Positions 25,049 through 34,583 of a DNA stretch of 42,941 bases are shown piece by piece. Source of the stretch: Bacillota bacterium. Lineage in GTDB: Bacteria; Bacillota; Sulfobacillia; RBS10-35; JAJYVN01. The stretch lies in contig JAJYVV010000012.1 of NCBI GenBank assembly GCA_021791815.1, positions 1-42,941 of the forward strand, read 5' to 3'. A model generated the notes under the pieces. That model saw nothing but the letters and a program-made list of their open reading frames with translations, was not told where the DNA came from and made no database searches. Within the stretch, counting starts at the first letter, position 1. Each line of letters opens with the position of its first letter. A program made the position numbers and the translations under genes.

Positions 25049-28000
25049 GGCGGCCCCGCCTCCGCCTGCAGCGACGGCAGGACGCCGATCCACTGCTGGA
25101 TTCGCCCGGTCGAGAAGAGGTAGGAGGCAAGCGTGGGGTCCACGGCGGCCAGAGCCTGACCGTAGGCAGCCAACTGCCCTGGATCCGAGCCGTTCAGCTC
25201 GGCCAGCGCGCCGGCCAGGTCGGCGTTGCCCGACGTGGCGCCCGCCTGGGCGATCGCGACGTCGCCCTCCGCCTGAACGGCGGACCACTCCGCCGCCGTC
25301 AGCTCCCCGCGGACCTGTGCGAACTGGGGCACGGGCGCCCCCGATGGCACCGTGGCACCGGGGCCAAACACGGCGGAGGGAGGCAGGGTGAGGGTCCAGG
25401 GCACATCCACCGATGTACCCGCCGCCACCGGAATCGCCACGAACTCCACCCAGTCGCCGAGCTCAGGGTCGAAGCCGTGCGCCAGCAGTCGGCTCTGCGT
25501 CGGCAGTGAGGCCGTGTCCAGGACGGGCTCGGGGGCGATGTACCCGGGGAAGACGAACGCCAGGATCGCGACCCCATCCACCGGGCCGACGTCCTGCACC
25601 CGCCAGAGGTGCGTGATGGCATACCCGGGCACCTGCGGGAGCAGGTCCACCTCCCCCACCCGGAACACCGGCACAGCCGGGGGCAGGGCGATGCTCTGCG
25701 GCGTGCTGGCGATGACGCCGCCCGCCGCGTCAAATACGGTGACCGTGTCGAGGCCGGCCGGCGCGCCGGGGAAGTGCACGGTGAGCACGTCGGGCAGCCG
25801 CGTCGGGAAGTCCGACGAACTGGCGACCGCCACCCCGGCGGGGCTCATCAGGGCCGCACGCGCGGCCGCGGCGAGGCCGGTCCCCGTGACCGTCACGTCC
25901 AGCGACCCATCCGTCGGGCTCACGGAAACGCCGCTCGTCGCCGCCGGACCGGGCACGGGGGCGCTGCACTCGACCGTCACGAGCGCGCCGAACGGCTGCG
26001 TGGTGGTCGGCGACCACCAGTTGCCGGCGAAGGAGATCGGCCACGTGCCGGGCTCGATGCATTGCACGTCCAGCTCCATCAGAGCCTGGCCGATCTGTCC
26101 AGCGAGCGGCCCGCCCGGGAACATGACCAGCCCCGTATGCCCTGGGACCACGAGACCTCCCTGGTGGCCGCCGCCGCCGGGGGGCGGCGTCATGGTCACG
26201 GCGAGCGCCGAGGCGTCCCAGGTGGCCTCCGAGTGCACCCCCTGGACGGGTTCCGGCGTCGAGGTGATGAGGAGCGGCAAGGTACCCGAGCTTCCGGCGG
26301 GGATGGGCGCCGTCTGATCCACCTGCACCTCCAGGGGCTGCAGAGGGGTGACGAGCGGCTCCATCCAGAAGTCGGACGCCCCGACGGCGGCGAGGGATAT
26401 ATCGCCGGTCCCGTAGCGGTTTCCCGCCGCCGGCGCCGTCAAGCTGATTTGCGCCCCGTACGTGCCGCTCGGCAGCCCGAGGCTCGCCAGATCGACCGGA
26501 CCCTGGCAGCCGCTGCCCGACGCCTGCCGGCTGACCGGTCCGTTCAGGGCGAGGGTCCAGGTGCCGTCGACGCAGAACGGCTGCTGGCCGAAGGGATCGC
26601 CGCTGAGGACGAGGTGGTCACCCGCCGCATAGTCGACGACAAACTGCACCCCGGCGAAGGTGAACGGCTGCGCATAGATGCTGTCGTCGCCCGCGCCGGG
26701 GCTCGGCAGCGTCGGCCCCCAGGCGGCGCCCTCCCCGGCGGTACTGGAGAAGAGGAGCGTGCTGGCCAGCACCTCCGACGCGGCCGCCGTCGCCGGCGCC
26801 ACGGCGGGGTGCGTGCGGTCGAAGGCGACGAACTGATAGGTGCCGCCCGCCAGCGCCGGCGAGAGGGTGAGGGCGGAGAAGGTGGCCACCCCGTCCACCG
26901 CCCTCACCTCGGTGGTGCCGCCGAGCCCGGCGATGGGCTGCGTGGTGCCCGCGGGGGCGACGGCGACCGCGATCTCGTCCGCACTTGTGGCGACCAGGTT
27001 CCCCGCCGCGTCGTAGACCGCGACGGCGACCGAGAAGGGCGTCGACCCGGCGGGTCCGACCGCGACCCATGCCGGGGGCTGGGCGATGAAGCGCAGGGCC
27101 GCCGCCGTGCCGAACGTGAGATAGGTGAACCGGTCGGCCGCCGTGGCCTGGCTGGTCCCCGCCGGCGCCGTGACCGTCACGTCCACGGTGCCGGCGCCGG
27201 GCGGTGCCGTCGCCTCGATGCTGCCGGCCGATTCGACCTGGAACCGGGCGGGGTCGCCCGGCCCGAAGTCGACGGCGGTCGCACCGATGAAGCCGCTGCC
27301 CGTGATGGAGACGGGCGTGCCGCCCGCCGCCGGCCCGCTGCTCGGGGTGACGGCCGCCACGGCCGGGGGCGGCGCGAAGCTGTATGTGTCGGTGCCGACG
27401 GCGGCGGGCTGGGTGGCCGCGTCCTGGACCGTGATCGTCGCGGTGCCGCCCGGGGGGAGGGTGCCCGGAGCGCTGTAGGTCAGGCCGAGCGTCCCGTCGG
27501 GACCCGCCGTGAATGCCGCCGGGGTGACCCCGAGGGGGGCGGCGCCCGCCACCACCGCCCCCGGCCCGGCGAAGGACAGGTAGACGGTTTCGCCCGCCGC
27601 CGCGTGCAGCGTCAGGGGCACCGTCTCGCCGGCGGCCAGGCTGCCCGCGGGCGCGATGGGCGACGGTGTGAAGGTGAAGCGGGCCGGCTGCACCGTCAGC
27701 GACAGCGCCGCATCCGCGGTCGCCCCGAGGGCGTCGGTCACTCGAGCGGTGAAGTCCGCTGTGCCCGGGCTGGCGGACGTGCCGGATACGGTTCCCGACA
27801 CGGTGTTCAGCACGAGCCCGGCCGGCAGGGCACCCGCCGTCAGCGACCAGTCGTACGGCGGTTGCCCGCCGAAGGCGGCCAGCGTCGCCTGGTAGGGCGA
27901 GCCCACCGTCGCCTCCGGCAGGCCGGTCGTCGTCACCGCCAGCGCCGGCACGACCGTGAACGGCAGGGAGGCGCTGGCGAGGCCGGTCGTCGCGCTGTAC

Positions 28001-31000
28001 ACGGATACGGCCGCGCTGCCCGGCGCGAGGCCCGCCGGAACCAGGGCCGCGATCGCGGTGTCGGACCAGCCGGCGGATGCGAGCGGCGCGGCAAACGGCA
28101 CCGCGTCCTGGCTGAAGTACACCGTGCCCGCCACGGTGCCGAAGCCGCTGCCCGCCAGGGCGATTGGGGCGCCCACCGCTCCTCCGGCCGGCGTCACGGA
28201 CAGCAGGTCGGGTGCGCCGACCGCGATGGTGAAGGCCTGCTCGGCGGACGCGCCGGCCGCGTCGGTGACGCGCACCGTGAAGCTGGCGCTGGCCGCCGCG
28301 GACGGTGTGCCGGCGATGGCCCCCTCGGGGCTCAGGCTCAGCCCCGGGGGCAGGGCGCCCTGGGCCACCGACCAAGTGTAGGGGGGTACGCCGCCGAACG
28401 CAGTCAGGGTCTGGCTGTATGGTTGCCCGGGCCTCCCGGCGGGCAGCGCCGTGGTCAGAACGGCCAGGCCCCCGTAGGTGTACGGGTCGACCGCGGTGAG
28501 CTCGGCACCCGCCGCGGCGTTCTGGGCGATGATCTGGTCCGTACCGCCGGTGAGCGGCACGGCTGAGGCGACGTAGCGCACGGCGAGCGTGCCGGCCGGG
28601 CCGGTCAGGAACAGCGCGGGGCTGGCGTCGAGCGCCGCCGAGCCGACGTACGCGGAGCCGCTGCCCTGGAAGGCCACGTACACGGCGGCGTACGGAAGTG
28701 GCGCGCCCGAGGCGCCGCGCGCGACCAACTGCAGGTCGACCGCGGCCCCCGGGGGCAGGCTGCCGGCCGCCGCCACGGGCGCCGGGGCGAAGGCGAGCTG
28801 GCCATCGGCCGGAACGGGCTCCGCGAAGCTGTACGTGTCGCTCAGGGTCACGCCCGGGTCCGCGGCGGCGTTCTGCACGGTCAGGGTGTCGGTGCCCCCG
28901 TCGGGTGGGCTGGGAGGGGCTGTGTACGTCACGACGATCTGGCCCGCCGCGTCCGCCACGAACCGGGTGGGTGTCGCGCCGAGGGGCTCACCGCCCACTG
29001 CCGCGCTGCCGCCTCCGGGCGCAGGCACGAAGGAGAGGTAGGCCAGGCCACCGCCCAGCGGGCGGCCATTCGGGTCATAGACGGTCAACGTCACCGTGCG
29101 GGACTCTCCGGGCGCCAGGCTCCCCGCCGACGCCACCGGCTGCGGCGCGAAGGCGAAGACGCTGCCCGCCGGAACGGCGACTCCGAAGGTATAGCTGTCG
29201 GTCGTCACCACCGTCGGCTCCACCGGCCCGTTCTGGGCGCTGATCACGTCCACGCCGGAGGCCGGGGGGGAGACGGGCGCGGTGTAGGTCACCGCCAGAT
29301 GCCCGGTGGCGTCGGCGAGGAAGGCCGTCGGCACCGGGCTGAGCGGCGTTCCCGCCACGTTCGCGCTGCCGCCGCCGGCGGCCGGCGTGAAGGAGAGCCA
29401 CACCTGCGCGCGGGGCAGGAGGGACCCCGCGGCGTCGTAAACCGCCGCGGTCACGGTGACGGACTCGCCGGGGGCGAGGCTGCGCTGCGCGGCCAGCGGG
29501 TCCGGCGTCAGGCTGATGGCGCCGCCCTGCGGGGCCAGGGCCGAGAAGGCGTACAGATCGGTATGCATCACCGTCGGCGCCGCGGCCGCGTTCTGGGCGA
29601 TCAGGACGTCGGTACCCACGACCGGCAGCGCGGCGGGGGTGGTGTACGTGATCGCCATCCGGCCGGTCGGGCCGGCCAGGAACGGCTGCGGCGCGGCCGT
29701 CAGGGCGACGCCGTCGACGGAGGCGGACCCGCCGCCCGCGGCGCGGTCGAAGGCGAGGTACACCAGGCCCTGGGGCAGCGGTTGCCCGCCGGCGTCGTAG
29801 ACGGCAAGTGCCACTGTCACGGTTTGGCCCGGACCGAGGCTGCCGGCCGGGGCCACGGGCGCGGGCCCGAAGGCGTAGCTGCCCCCCGCTGTCGCTACGA
29901 GGTTGCTGAAGGTGTACGCGTCCGTGGCGCTCACGGTCGGGGCCGCCGCCGCGTTCTGCGCGGTCAACACGTCCGTGCCGCTCGGCGGTGCACCCGTCGG
30001 CGCGGTGTACGTGACCGCCAGCTGTCCAGCGGAGTCCGCCACGAAGGGGAGCGGCGTCGACCCGAGCGGGACCCCGTCCGCGCTGGCCGCGCCGCCGCCG
30101 TCCGCCGGCTGGAAGGCAAGATACACCAGCCCGTACGGAATGGCGGTCCCCGCCGCGCCGTAGACGGTGAGCGCGACCGTCACCGCCTGCCCGGGTGCCA
30201 ACGCCCCCGCCGGGGCGAGCGGGGAGGGGGCGAAGGCGTAGCTGCCGCCGGCCGGAGGAAGCACGGCCGAGAAATCGTAGCGATCGGCCGCGGAGGCGGC
30301 TGGGTCCGAGGCGGCGCTGGCCGCGGCGAGGACGTCGGTGCCGCTCGGCGGCAGGTTGAGCGGGGCCGTGTATCGGACCGTGACCACCCCGGCGCCGTCA
30401 GCCTTGAACGGCGTCGGGGTGGCGCCGAGCCGGGTCCCGCCCACGCCGGCGGAGCCGCCGCCGGATGCTCCCTGCAGGGAGAGGTAGACGAGGGCCCCCG
30501 GCAGCGGGTTGCCGTTGGGGTCCTCGGCGGTCACCGTCGCCGTCACGGCCTGCCCGGGCGCCAGGGTCCCGGCCGGGGCCAGTGGGGAGGGGTTCCAGAC
30601 GAGTTGCGCGCCCGAGGGCAGCGAGGAGCTGAAGGCATAGCGGTCCTGGGCCAGCACCGCCGGGTTGGTGGCGGCGTCCTGAGCCACCAGGACATCCGCG
30701 CCGGAGAGCGGCAGCGTGGCCGGTGCGGTGTAAGTCACCTGGATCTGGCCCTGCGCATCGGTTGTGACCGGTTGCGCCGTCGCGCTCAGGGCCGTGGTGC
30801 CGACGGTGGCGGAGCCGCCCCCGGCTGTGGCCTGCAGGGAGAGGTAGACGGTCGCCCCGCCGAGAGGGCCGCCCGTCGCCGCGTCCGTCGCGGTCAAGGT
30901 CAACTGAGCCGACTGGCCGGCGGTCAGGCCGCCGGGCAACGCGATCGGGTTGGGGTTCCAGGCGAACCGCTCGGGCGTGGTGCCGGTCGATGCGTAGGAG

Positions 31001-34000
31001 TAGCTGTCTGCGGCCTGCACGCTGGGTGCGGAGCCGGCGTTCTGGGCGACCAGCAGGTCGCCGCCGGCCGTGGGCAGGCCGCAGCACGTGGCCACCTGGT
31101 AGCTCACGCTCACCTGCCCCTGGCCGTTCGCTACGAACAACTGTGGCGTGCCGGTCAGACCATTGCTGCCGGTGGCGCCGGTCGCGCTGGCGGTGGAATT
31201 TGCCCCGTTGTCGTTGCCCTGCTGCAGGGACAGGTACACGTCCGCCCCCGGCAGCGGCCGGCCGCTCGGGTCCTCCGCCGTCACCGTCACCGTCACCGGG
31301 GCGGAGCCCTGCGCCAGGCTCCCCGCCGCTGCGATGGGGTCCGGACCGAACACGAACTGGCCGCCCGTCGGCACGGGCACCGCGTAGGAATAGCTGTCGG
31401 TCGCCGACACGGTGGGTCCGGTTGCGGCGTTCTGCGCCACGAGGACGTCGGTGCCGGCCGTGGGCAGGCCGCAGCAGGTGGCCACCTGGTAGCTCACGCT
31501 CACCTGCCCCTGGCCGTTCGCTACGAACAACTGCGGCGTGCCGCTCAGACCGTTGCCGCCGGTGGCGCCGGTCGCGCTGGCGGTGGAACCTGCCCCGTTG
31601 TCGTTGCCCTGCTGCAGGGACAGGTACACGTCCGCCCCCGGCAGCGGCCGGCCGCTCGGGTCCTTCGCCGTCACCGTCACCGTCACCGGGGCGGAACCCT
31701 GCGCCAGGCTCCCCGCCGGCGCGAGCGGTCGCAGAGAGAAGGCGATGCTGCCTGTGCCCGGCAAGGGGACGCCGTAGGAGTATGCGTCGCTGGCGCTCAC
31801 TGTCGGAGCGATCACGGCGTTCTGCGCCACGAGGACATCGGTACCGGCCGTGGGCAGGCCGCAGCAGGTGGCCACCTGGTAGCTCACGCTCACCTGCCCC
31901 TGGCCGTTCGCTACGAACAACTGTGGCGTGGCGGTCAGACCATTGCCGCCGGTGGCGCCGGTGGCCCCGGCGCTGGAACCTGCCCCGTTGCCGTTGCCCT
32001 GCTGCAGGGACAGGTACACGTCCGCCCCCGGCAGCGGCCGGCCGCTCGGGTCCTCCGCCGTCACCGTCACCGTCACCGGGGCGGAGCCCTGCGCCAGGCT
32101 CCCCGCCGGCGCGATGGGAGCCGGCCCGAACACGAACTGGCCGCCCGTCGGCACGGGCACCGCGTAGGAATAGCTGTCGGTCGCCGACACGGTGGGTCCG
32201 GTTGCGGCGTTCTGCGCCACGAGGACGTCGGTGCCGGCCGTGGGCAGGCCGCAGCAGGTGGCCACCTGGTAGGTGACGGCCACCTGCCCCTGGCCGTTGG
32301 CCACGAACAGCTGCGGCGAGCCGTTCAGACCATTGCCGCCGGTGGCGCCGGTCGCGCCGGCGGTGGAACCTGCCCCGTTGCCGTTGCCCTGCTGCAGGGA
32401 CAGGTACACGGCCGCCCCCGGCAGCGGTTGGCCGCTCGAGTCCTCCGCCGTCACCGTCAGCGTGACCGGCGCGGAACCCTGCGCCAGGCTCCCCGGGCCG
32501 GCGATGGGCGACCGGGAAAAGACCAGGCGTCCGGTGCCGGGGATCAGCGTCGAGTACGAATAGCCGTCGCTTGCGGACACGCTGGGCCCGGAGGCGGCGT
32601 TCTGGGCCACAATGAGGTCGGTGCCGGCCGAGGGCAGGCCGCAGCAGGTCGCGACCTGGTAGCTGACGGTGACCTGGCCCTGGGCGTTGGCCACGAAGAG
32701 CTGCGGCGAGCCGTTCAGGCCATTGCCGCCGTGAGCGCCGGTCGCGCTGGCGGTGGAACCTGCCCCGTTGTCGTTGCCCTGCTGCAGGGACAGGTACACG
32801 TCCGCCCCCGGCAGCGGCCGGCCGCTCGGGTCCTCCGCCGTCACCGTCACCGTCACCGGGGCCGAGCCCTGCGCCAGGCTCCCCGCCGGCGCAAGGGGGG
32901 ACGCGCTGAACACGAAGGCACCGCCCGCCGGCACGGGGGTCGAGTACGAGTAGCTGTCGCTGCCCGTCACCGCCACCTCGGAGGCTTTGGCGGCGTTCTG
33001 CGCCACGAGGACGTCGGTGCCGGCCGAGGGCAGGCCGCAGCAGGTCGCGACCTGGTAGTTGACGGTGACCTGCCCCTGGCCGTTGGCCACGAACAGCTGC
33101 GGCGAGCCGCTCAGGCCATTGCCGCCGTGGGCGCCGGTCGCGCTGGCGGTGGAACCTGCCCCGTTGTCGTTGCCCTGCTGCAGGGACAGGTACACGTCCG
33201 CCCCCGGCAGCGGCCGGCCGCTCGGGTCCTCCGCCGTCACCGTCAACGTCACCGGGGCGGAGCCCTGCGCCAGGCTCCCCGCCGCCGCGATGGGCGCCTG
33301 GCTCCATACGAACTGGCCGCCCGTCGGGACGGGTGTCGAGTAGGAGTAGCTGTCGCTCGCCGTCACCGTCGACGTGGCGGCCGCGTTCTGGGCAACCAGG
33401 CTGTCGCTGCCCGCCGCGGGCAGGCCGCAGCAGGTGGCCACCTGGTAGGTGACGGCCACCTGCCCCTGGCCATTGGCCACGAAGAGCTGCGGCGAGCCGT
33501 TCAGACCATTGCTGCCGTGGGCGCCGGTCGCGCTGGCGTTCGAGCCCTGCCCGTTCGTGTTCCCCTGCTGCAGGGACAGGTACACGGCCGCACCGGCCAG
33601 AGGCCGGCCGCTCGGGTCCTCCGCCGTCACCGTCACCGTCACCGGGGCGGAGCCCTGGGCCAGGCTCCCCGCCACCGCGAGCGGCGTCCGACTCCAGACG
33701 AGTTGCCCCCCGACTGGAATCGGCACCGAATAGGAATACGAGTCCCGGGCGACCACGGCCGGGTCCGCCGGCGCATTCTGCGCCGTGATGGCGTCCACGC
33801 CGGTCTCGGGCAGGCCGTAATAGATGTCATCGCCGAGGCTGTAGGCGATGCGCACCTGGCCCTGGGCGTCGGCGACCACGGGACTGGGCGTGGCCCCCAG
33901 CTGCTGCCCGTTCGCGGTCGCCGAGGCCTGGTTGGGGCCGCTGGGCGTTCCGGGTTGAAACGACAGATAGACCGTGGCCCCCGGTTGCGGCGCGCCCGCC

Positions 34001-34293
34001 GCGTCGTAGACGCCCAGGGCCACCGTCACGGAGGTGTAGTCCCCGCGCAGGCTCCCGGCGGGCGCGATCGGGTCTGGTCCGAACACGTACACGGGCGTGG
34101 CGGGCGGATCGGTCCCGGGGGCGGGGGCCGCGGTGCCGGCGGCGGCCGGCGCCGTCGACACCGCCGGCACCCCGCCGCTCACGGCCGTCCCCGCGGATGG
34201 CGACAGCGGCGCCTGCGCCGACGCGGCGGCCGGCCAGAGCAGGAGCCAGACCGCCACCCACGCCAGCAGGCGGCGAATCCAGGCGCCACCCAT
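25045..34293 (-). CDS. Giant secreted Ig-like repeat protein (3082 residues)
   Basis: The protein has a signal peptide (RRLLAWVAVWLLLWPAAASA, cleavage near SAQA) and then 15 tandem Ig-like/invasin-type repeats between about residues 50 and 1930. Each has the pattern 'P(I/L)APAGSLAxG..VTVTVxAxDPSGxPLPGAxVYLSLQ' followed by '...TDVLVAQNAA'. Copies 2-8 (about 159-1071) are nearly identical 130-residue units with a CCGLP motif; later copies are diverged. After them come putative Ig (He_PIG-like) domains at about 1950 and 2130, IPT/TIG domains at about 2030 and 2311, a sixteenth isolated repeat at about 2211 and a Big_1-like domain near 2400. The last 570 residues are not recognised. No LPxTG or anchor is seen; attachment probably depends on the coupled SLH partner. 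Likely a stalk, adhesin or S-layer-associated fibre. Confidence 0.9.
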   Translation of the reverse strand: MGGAWIRRLLAWVAVWLLLWPAAASAQAPLSPSAGTAVSGGVPAVSTAPAAAGTAAPAPGTDPPATPVYVFGPDPIAPAGSLRGDYTSVTVALGVYDAAGAPQPGATVYLSFQPGTPSGPNQASATANGQQLGATPSPVVADAQGQVRIAYSLGDDIYYGLPETGVDAITAQNAPADPAVVARDSYSYSVPIPVGGQLVWSRTPLAVAGSLAQGSAPVTVTVTAEDPSGRPLAGAAVYLSLQQGNTNGQGSNASATGAHGSNGLNGSPQLFVANGQGQVAVTYQVATCCGLPAAGSDSLVAQNAAATSTVTASDSYSYSTPVPTGGQFVWSQAPIAAAGSLAQGSAPVTLTVTAEDPSGRPLPGADVYLSLQQGNDNGAGSTASATGAHGGNGLSGSPQLFVANGQGQVTVNYQVATCCGLPSAGTDVLVAQNAAKASEVAVTGSDSYSYSTPVPAGGAFVFSASPLAPAGSLAQGSAPVTVTVTAEDPSGRPLPGADVYLSLQQGNDNGAGSTASATGAHGGNGLNGSPQLFVANAQGQVTVSYQVATCCGLPSAGTDLIVAQNAASGPSVSASDGYSYSTLIPGTGRLVFSRSPIAGPGSLAQGSAPVTLTVTAEDSSGQPLPGAAVYLSLQQGNGNGAGSTAGATGATGGNGLNGSPQLFVANGQGQVAVTYQVATCCGLPTAGTDVLVAQNAATGPTVSATDSYSYAVPVPTGGQFVFGPAPIAPAGSLAQGSAPVTVTVTAEDPSGRPLPGADVYLSLQQGNGNGAGSSAGATGATGGNGLTATPQLFVANGQGQVSVSYQVATCCGLPTAGTDVLVAQNAVIAPTVSASDAYSYGVPLPGTGSIAFSLRPLAPAGSLAQGSAPVTVTVTAKDPSGRPLPGADVYLSLQQGNDNGAGSTASATGATGGNGLSGTPQLFVANGQGQVSVSYQVATCCGLPTAGTDVLVAQNAATGPTVSATDSYSYAVPVPTGGQFVFGPDPIAAAGSLAQGSAPVTVTVTAEDPSGRPLPGADVYLSLQQGNDNGANSTASATGATGSNGLTGTPQLFVANGQGQVSVSYQVATCCGLPTAGGDLLVAQNAGSAPSVQAADSYSYASTGTTPERFAWNPNPIALPGGLTAGQSAQLTLTATDAATGGPLGGATVYLSLQATAGGGSATVGTTALSATAQPVTTDAQGQIQVTYTAPATLPLSGADVLVAQDAATNPAVLAQDRYAFSSSLPSGAQLVWNPSPLAPAGTLAPGQAVTATVTAEDPNGNPLPGALVYLSLQGASGGGSAGVGGTRLGATPTPFKADGAGVVTVRYTAPLNLPPSGTDVLAAASAASDPAASAADRYDFSAVLPPAGGSYAFAPSPLAPAGALAPGQAVTVALTVYGAAGTAIPYGLVYLAFQPADGGGAASADGVPLGSTPLPFVADSAGQLAVTYTAPTGAPPSGTDVLTAQNAAAAPTVSATDAYTFSNLVATAGGSYAFGPAPVAPAGSLGPGQTVTVALAVYDAGGQPLPQGLVYLAFDRAAGGGSASVDGVALTAAPQPFLAGPTGRMAITYTTPAALPVVGTDVLIAQNAAAAPTVMHTDLYAFSALAPQGGAISLTPDPLAAQRSLAPGESVTVTAAVYDAAGSLLPRAQVWLSFTPAAGGGSANVAGTPLSPVPTAFLADATGHLAVTYTAPVSPPASGVDVISAQNGPVEPTVVTTDSYTFGVAVPAGSVFAFAPQPVASAGSLAPGESRTVTLTVYDPNGRPLGGGLAYLSFVPAPGGGSAAVGGEPLGATPTRFVADAAGQIVVTYTAPPSPPDGGTDTLTVQNAAADPGVTLSDTYSFAEPVPADGQLAFAPAPVAAAGSLPPGAAVDLQLVARGASGAPLPYAAVYVAFQGSGSAYVGSAALDASPALFLTGPAGTLAVRYVASAVPLTGGTDQIIAQNAAAGAELTAVDPYTYGGLAVLTTALPAGRPGQPYSQTLTAFGGVPPYTWSVAQGALPPGLSLSPEGAIAGTPSAAASASFTVRVTDAAGASAEQAFTIAVGAPDLLSVTPAGGAVGAPIALAGSGFGTVAGTVYFSQDAVPFAAPLASAGWSDTAIAALVPAGLAPGSAAVSVYSATTGLASASLPFTVVPALAVTTTGLPEATVGSPYQATLAAFGGQPPYDWSLTAGALPAGLVLNTVSGTVSGTSASPGTADFTARVTDALGATADAALSLTVQPARFTFTPSPIAPAGSLAAGETVPLTLHAAAGETVYLSFAGPGAVVAGAAPLGVTPAAFTAGPDGTLGLTYSAPGTLPPGGTATITVQDAATQPAAVGTDTYSFAPPPAVAAVTPSSGPAAGGTPVSITGSGFIGATAVDFGPGDPARFQVESAGSIEATAPPGAGTVDVTVTAPAGTSQATAADRFTYLTFGTAAALRFIAQPPAWVAVGPAGSTPFSVAVAVYDAAGNLVATSADEIAVAVAPAGTTQPIAGLGGTTEVRAVDGVATFSALTLSPALAGGTYQFVAFDRTHPAVAPATAAASEVLASTLLFSSTAGEGAAWGPTLPSPGAGDDSIYAQPFTFAGVQFVVDYAAGDHLVLSGDPFGQQPFCVDGTWTLALNGPVSRQASGSGCQGPVDLASLGLPSGTYGAQISLTAPAAGNRYGTGDISLAAVGASDFWMEPLVTPLQPLEVQVDQTAPIPAGSSGTLPLLITSTPEPVQGVHSEATWDASALAVTMTPPPGGGGHQGGLVVPGHTGLVMFPGGPLAGQIGQALMELDVQCIEPGTWPISFAGNWWSPTTTQPFGALVTVECSAPVPGPAATSGVSVSPTDGSLDVTVTGTGLAAAARAALMSPAGVAVASSSDFPTRLPDVLTVHFPGAPAGLDTVTVFDAAGGVIASTPQSIALPPAVPVFRVGEVDLLPQVPGYAITHLWRVQDVGPVDGVAILAFVFPGYIAPEPVLDTASLPTQSRLLAHGFDPELGDWVEFVAIPVAAGTSVDVPWTLTLPPSAVFGPGATVPSGAPVPQFAQVRGELTAAEWSAVQAEGDVAIAQAGATSGNADLAGALAELNGSDPGQLAAYGQALAAVDPTLASYLFSTGRIQQWIGVLPSLQAEAGPP
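28510..31080 (-). repeat. Diverged tandem repeats in the giant gene (seven units)
   Basis: Units 9-15 of the giant protein, each about 345-375 bp, share the same protein core (P..AGSLAPGxxVTV...GxVYLSF...GTDVLxAQNAA) but have little DNA identity to each other and lack the CCGLP motif. They are an older layer of duplication than the 390-bp units. Confidence 0.8.
31081..33816 (-). repeat. Homogeneous 390-bp tandem repeats (seven units)
   Basis: The marker GCAGCA(C/G)GT(G/C)GCGACC-like block recurs at 31081, 31471, 31861, 32251, 32641, 33037 and 33427, with a diverged copy at 33817, so the period is 390 bp (one interval 396). Large parts of the units are identical DNA (for instance GACAGGTACACGTCCGCCCC), which implies recent duplication or gene conversion. 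Confidence 0.9.
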
Positions 34294-34583
34294 CCAGACC
34301 TGCGCCTCCCGGGCGGACCCTGACTGGTGGCCGGCGCGGCCGACCGCCGCGCGGCAGCGCCGAGGCCACAGGCGCAGCGTACAGGCCCCACCGTTTCACA
34401 GGCGTTGCACGGAGCACGAACAGGCGATCTGGAGTCCGGGGGGCGCGGGACCGCGCGCGCCAAGAACGGCGGCGCCCGCCGGGCGCGGCGGCAACGGCGT
34501 GGCGAATGATGTCGATAAGAACCGGATGGGGGCCCGCGGCGGGCAGCCGCCCCCCGCGGGGCCCGGACCGTGGGCCGCCCGCG

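Noticed and set aside
31081-33816. Regular repeats suggestive of CRISPR or satellite DNA
   Set aside because: The period is 390 bp with coding structure preserved throughout; there are no short repeats with unique spacers.
29299-34323. Plus-strand open frame of 1674 codons
   Set aside because: It is the shadow of the giant minus-strand gene: arginine/glycine-rich, no ribosome binding site and with repeats only because the real gene has them.
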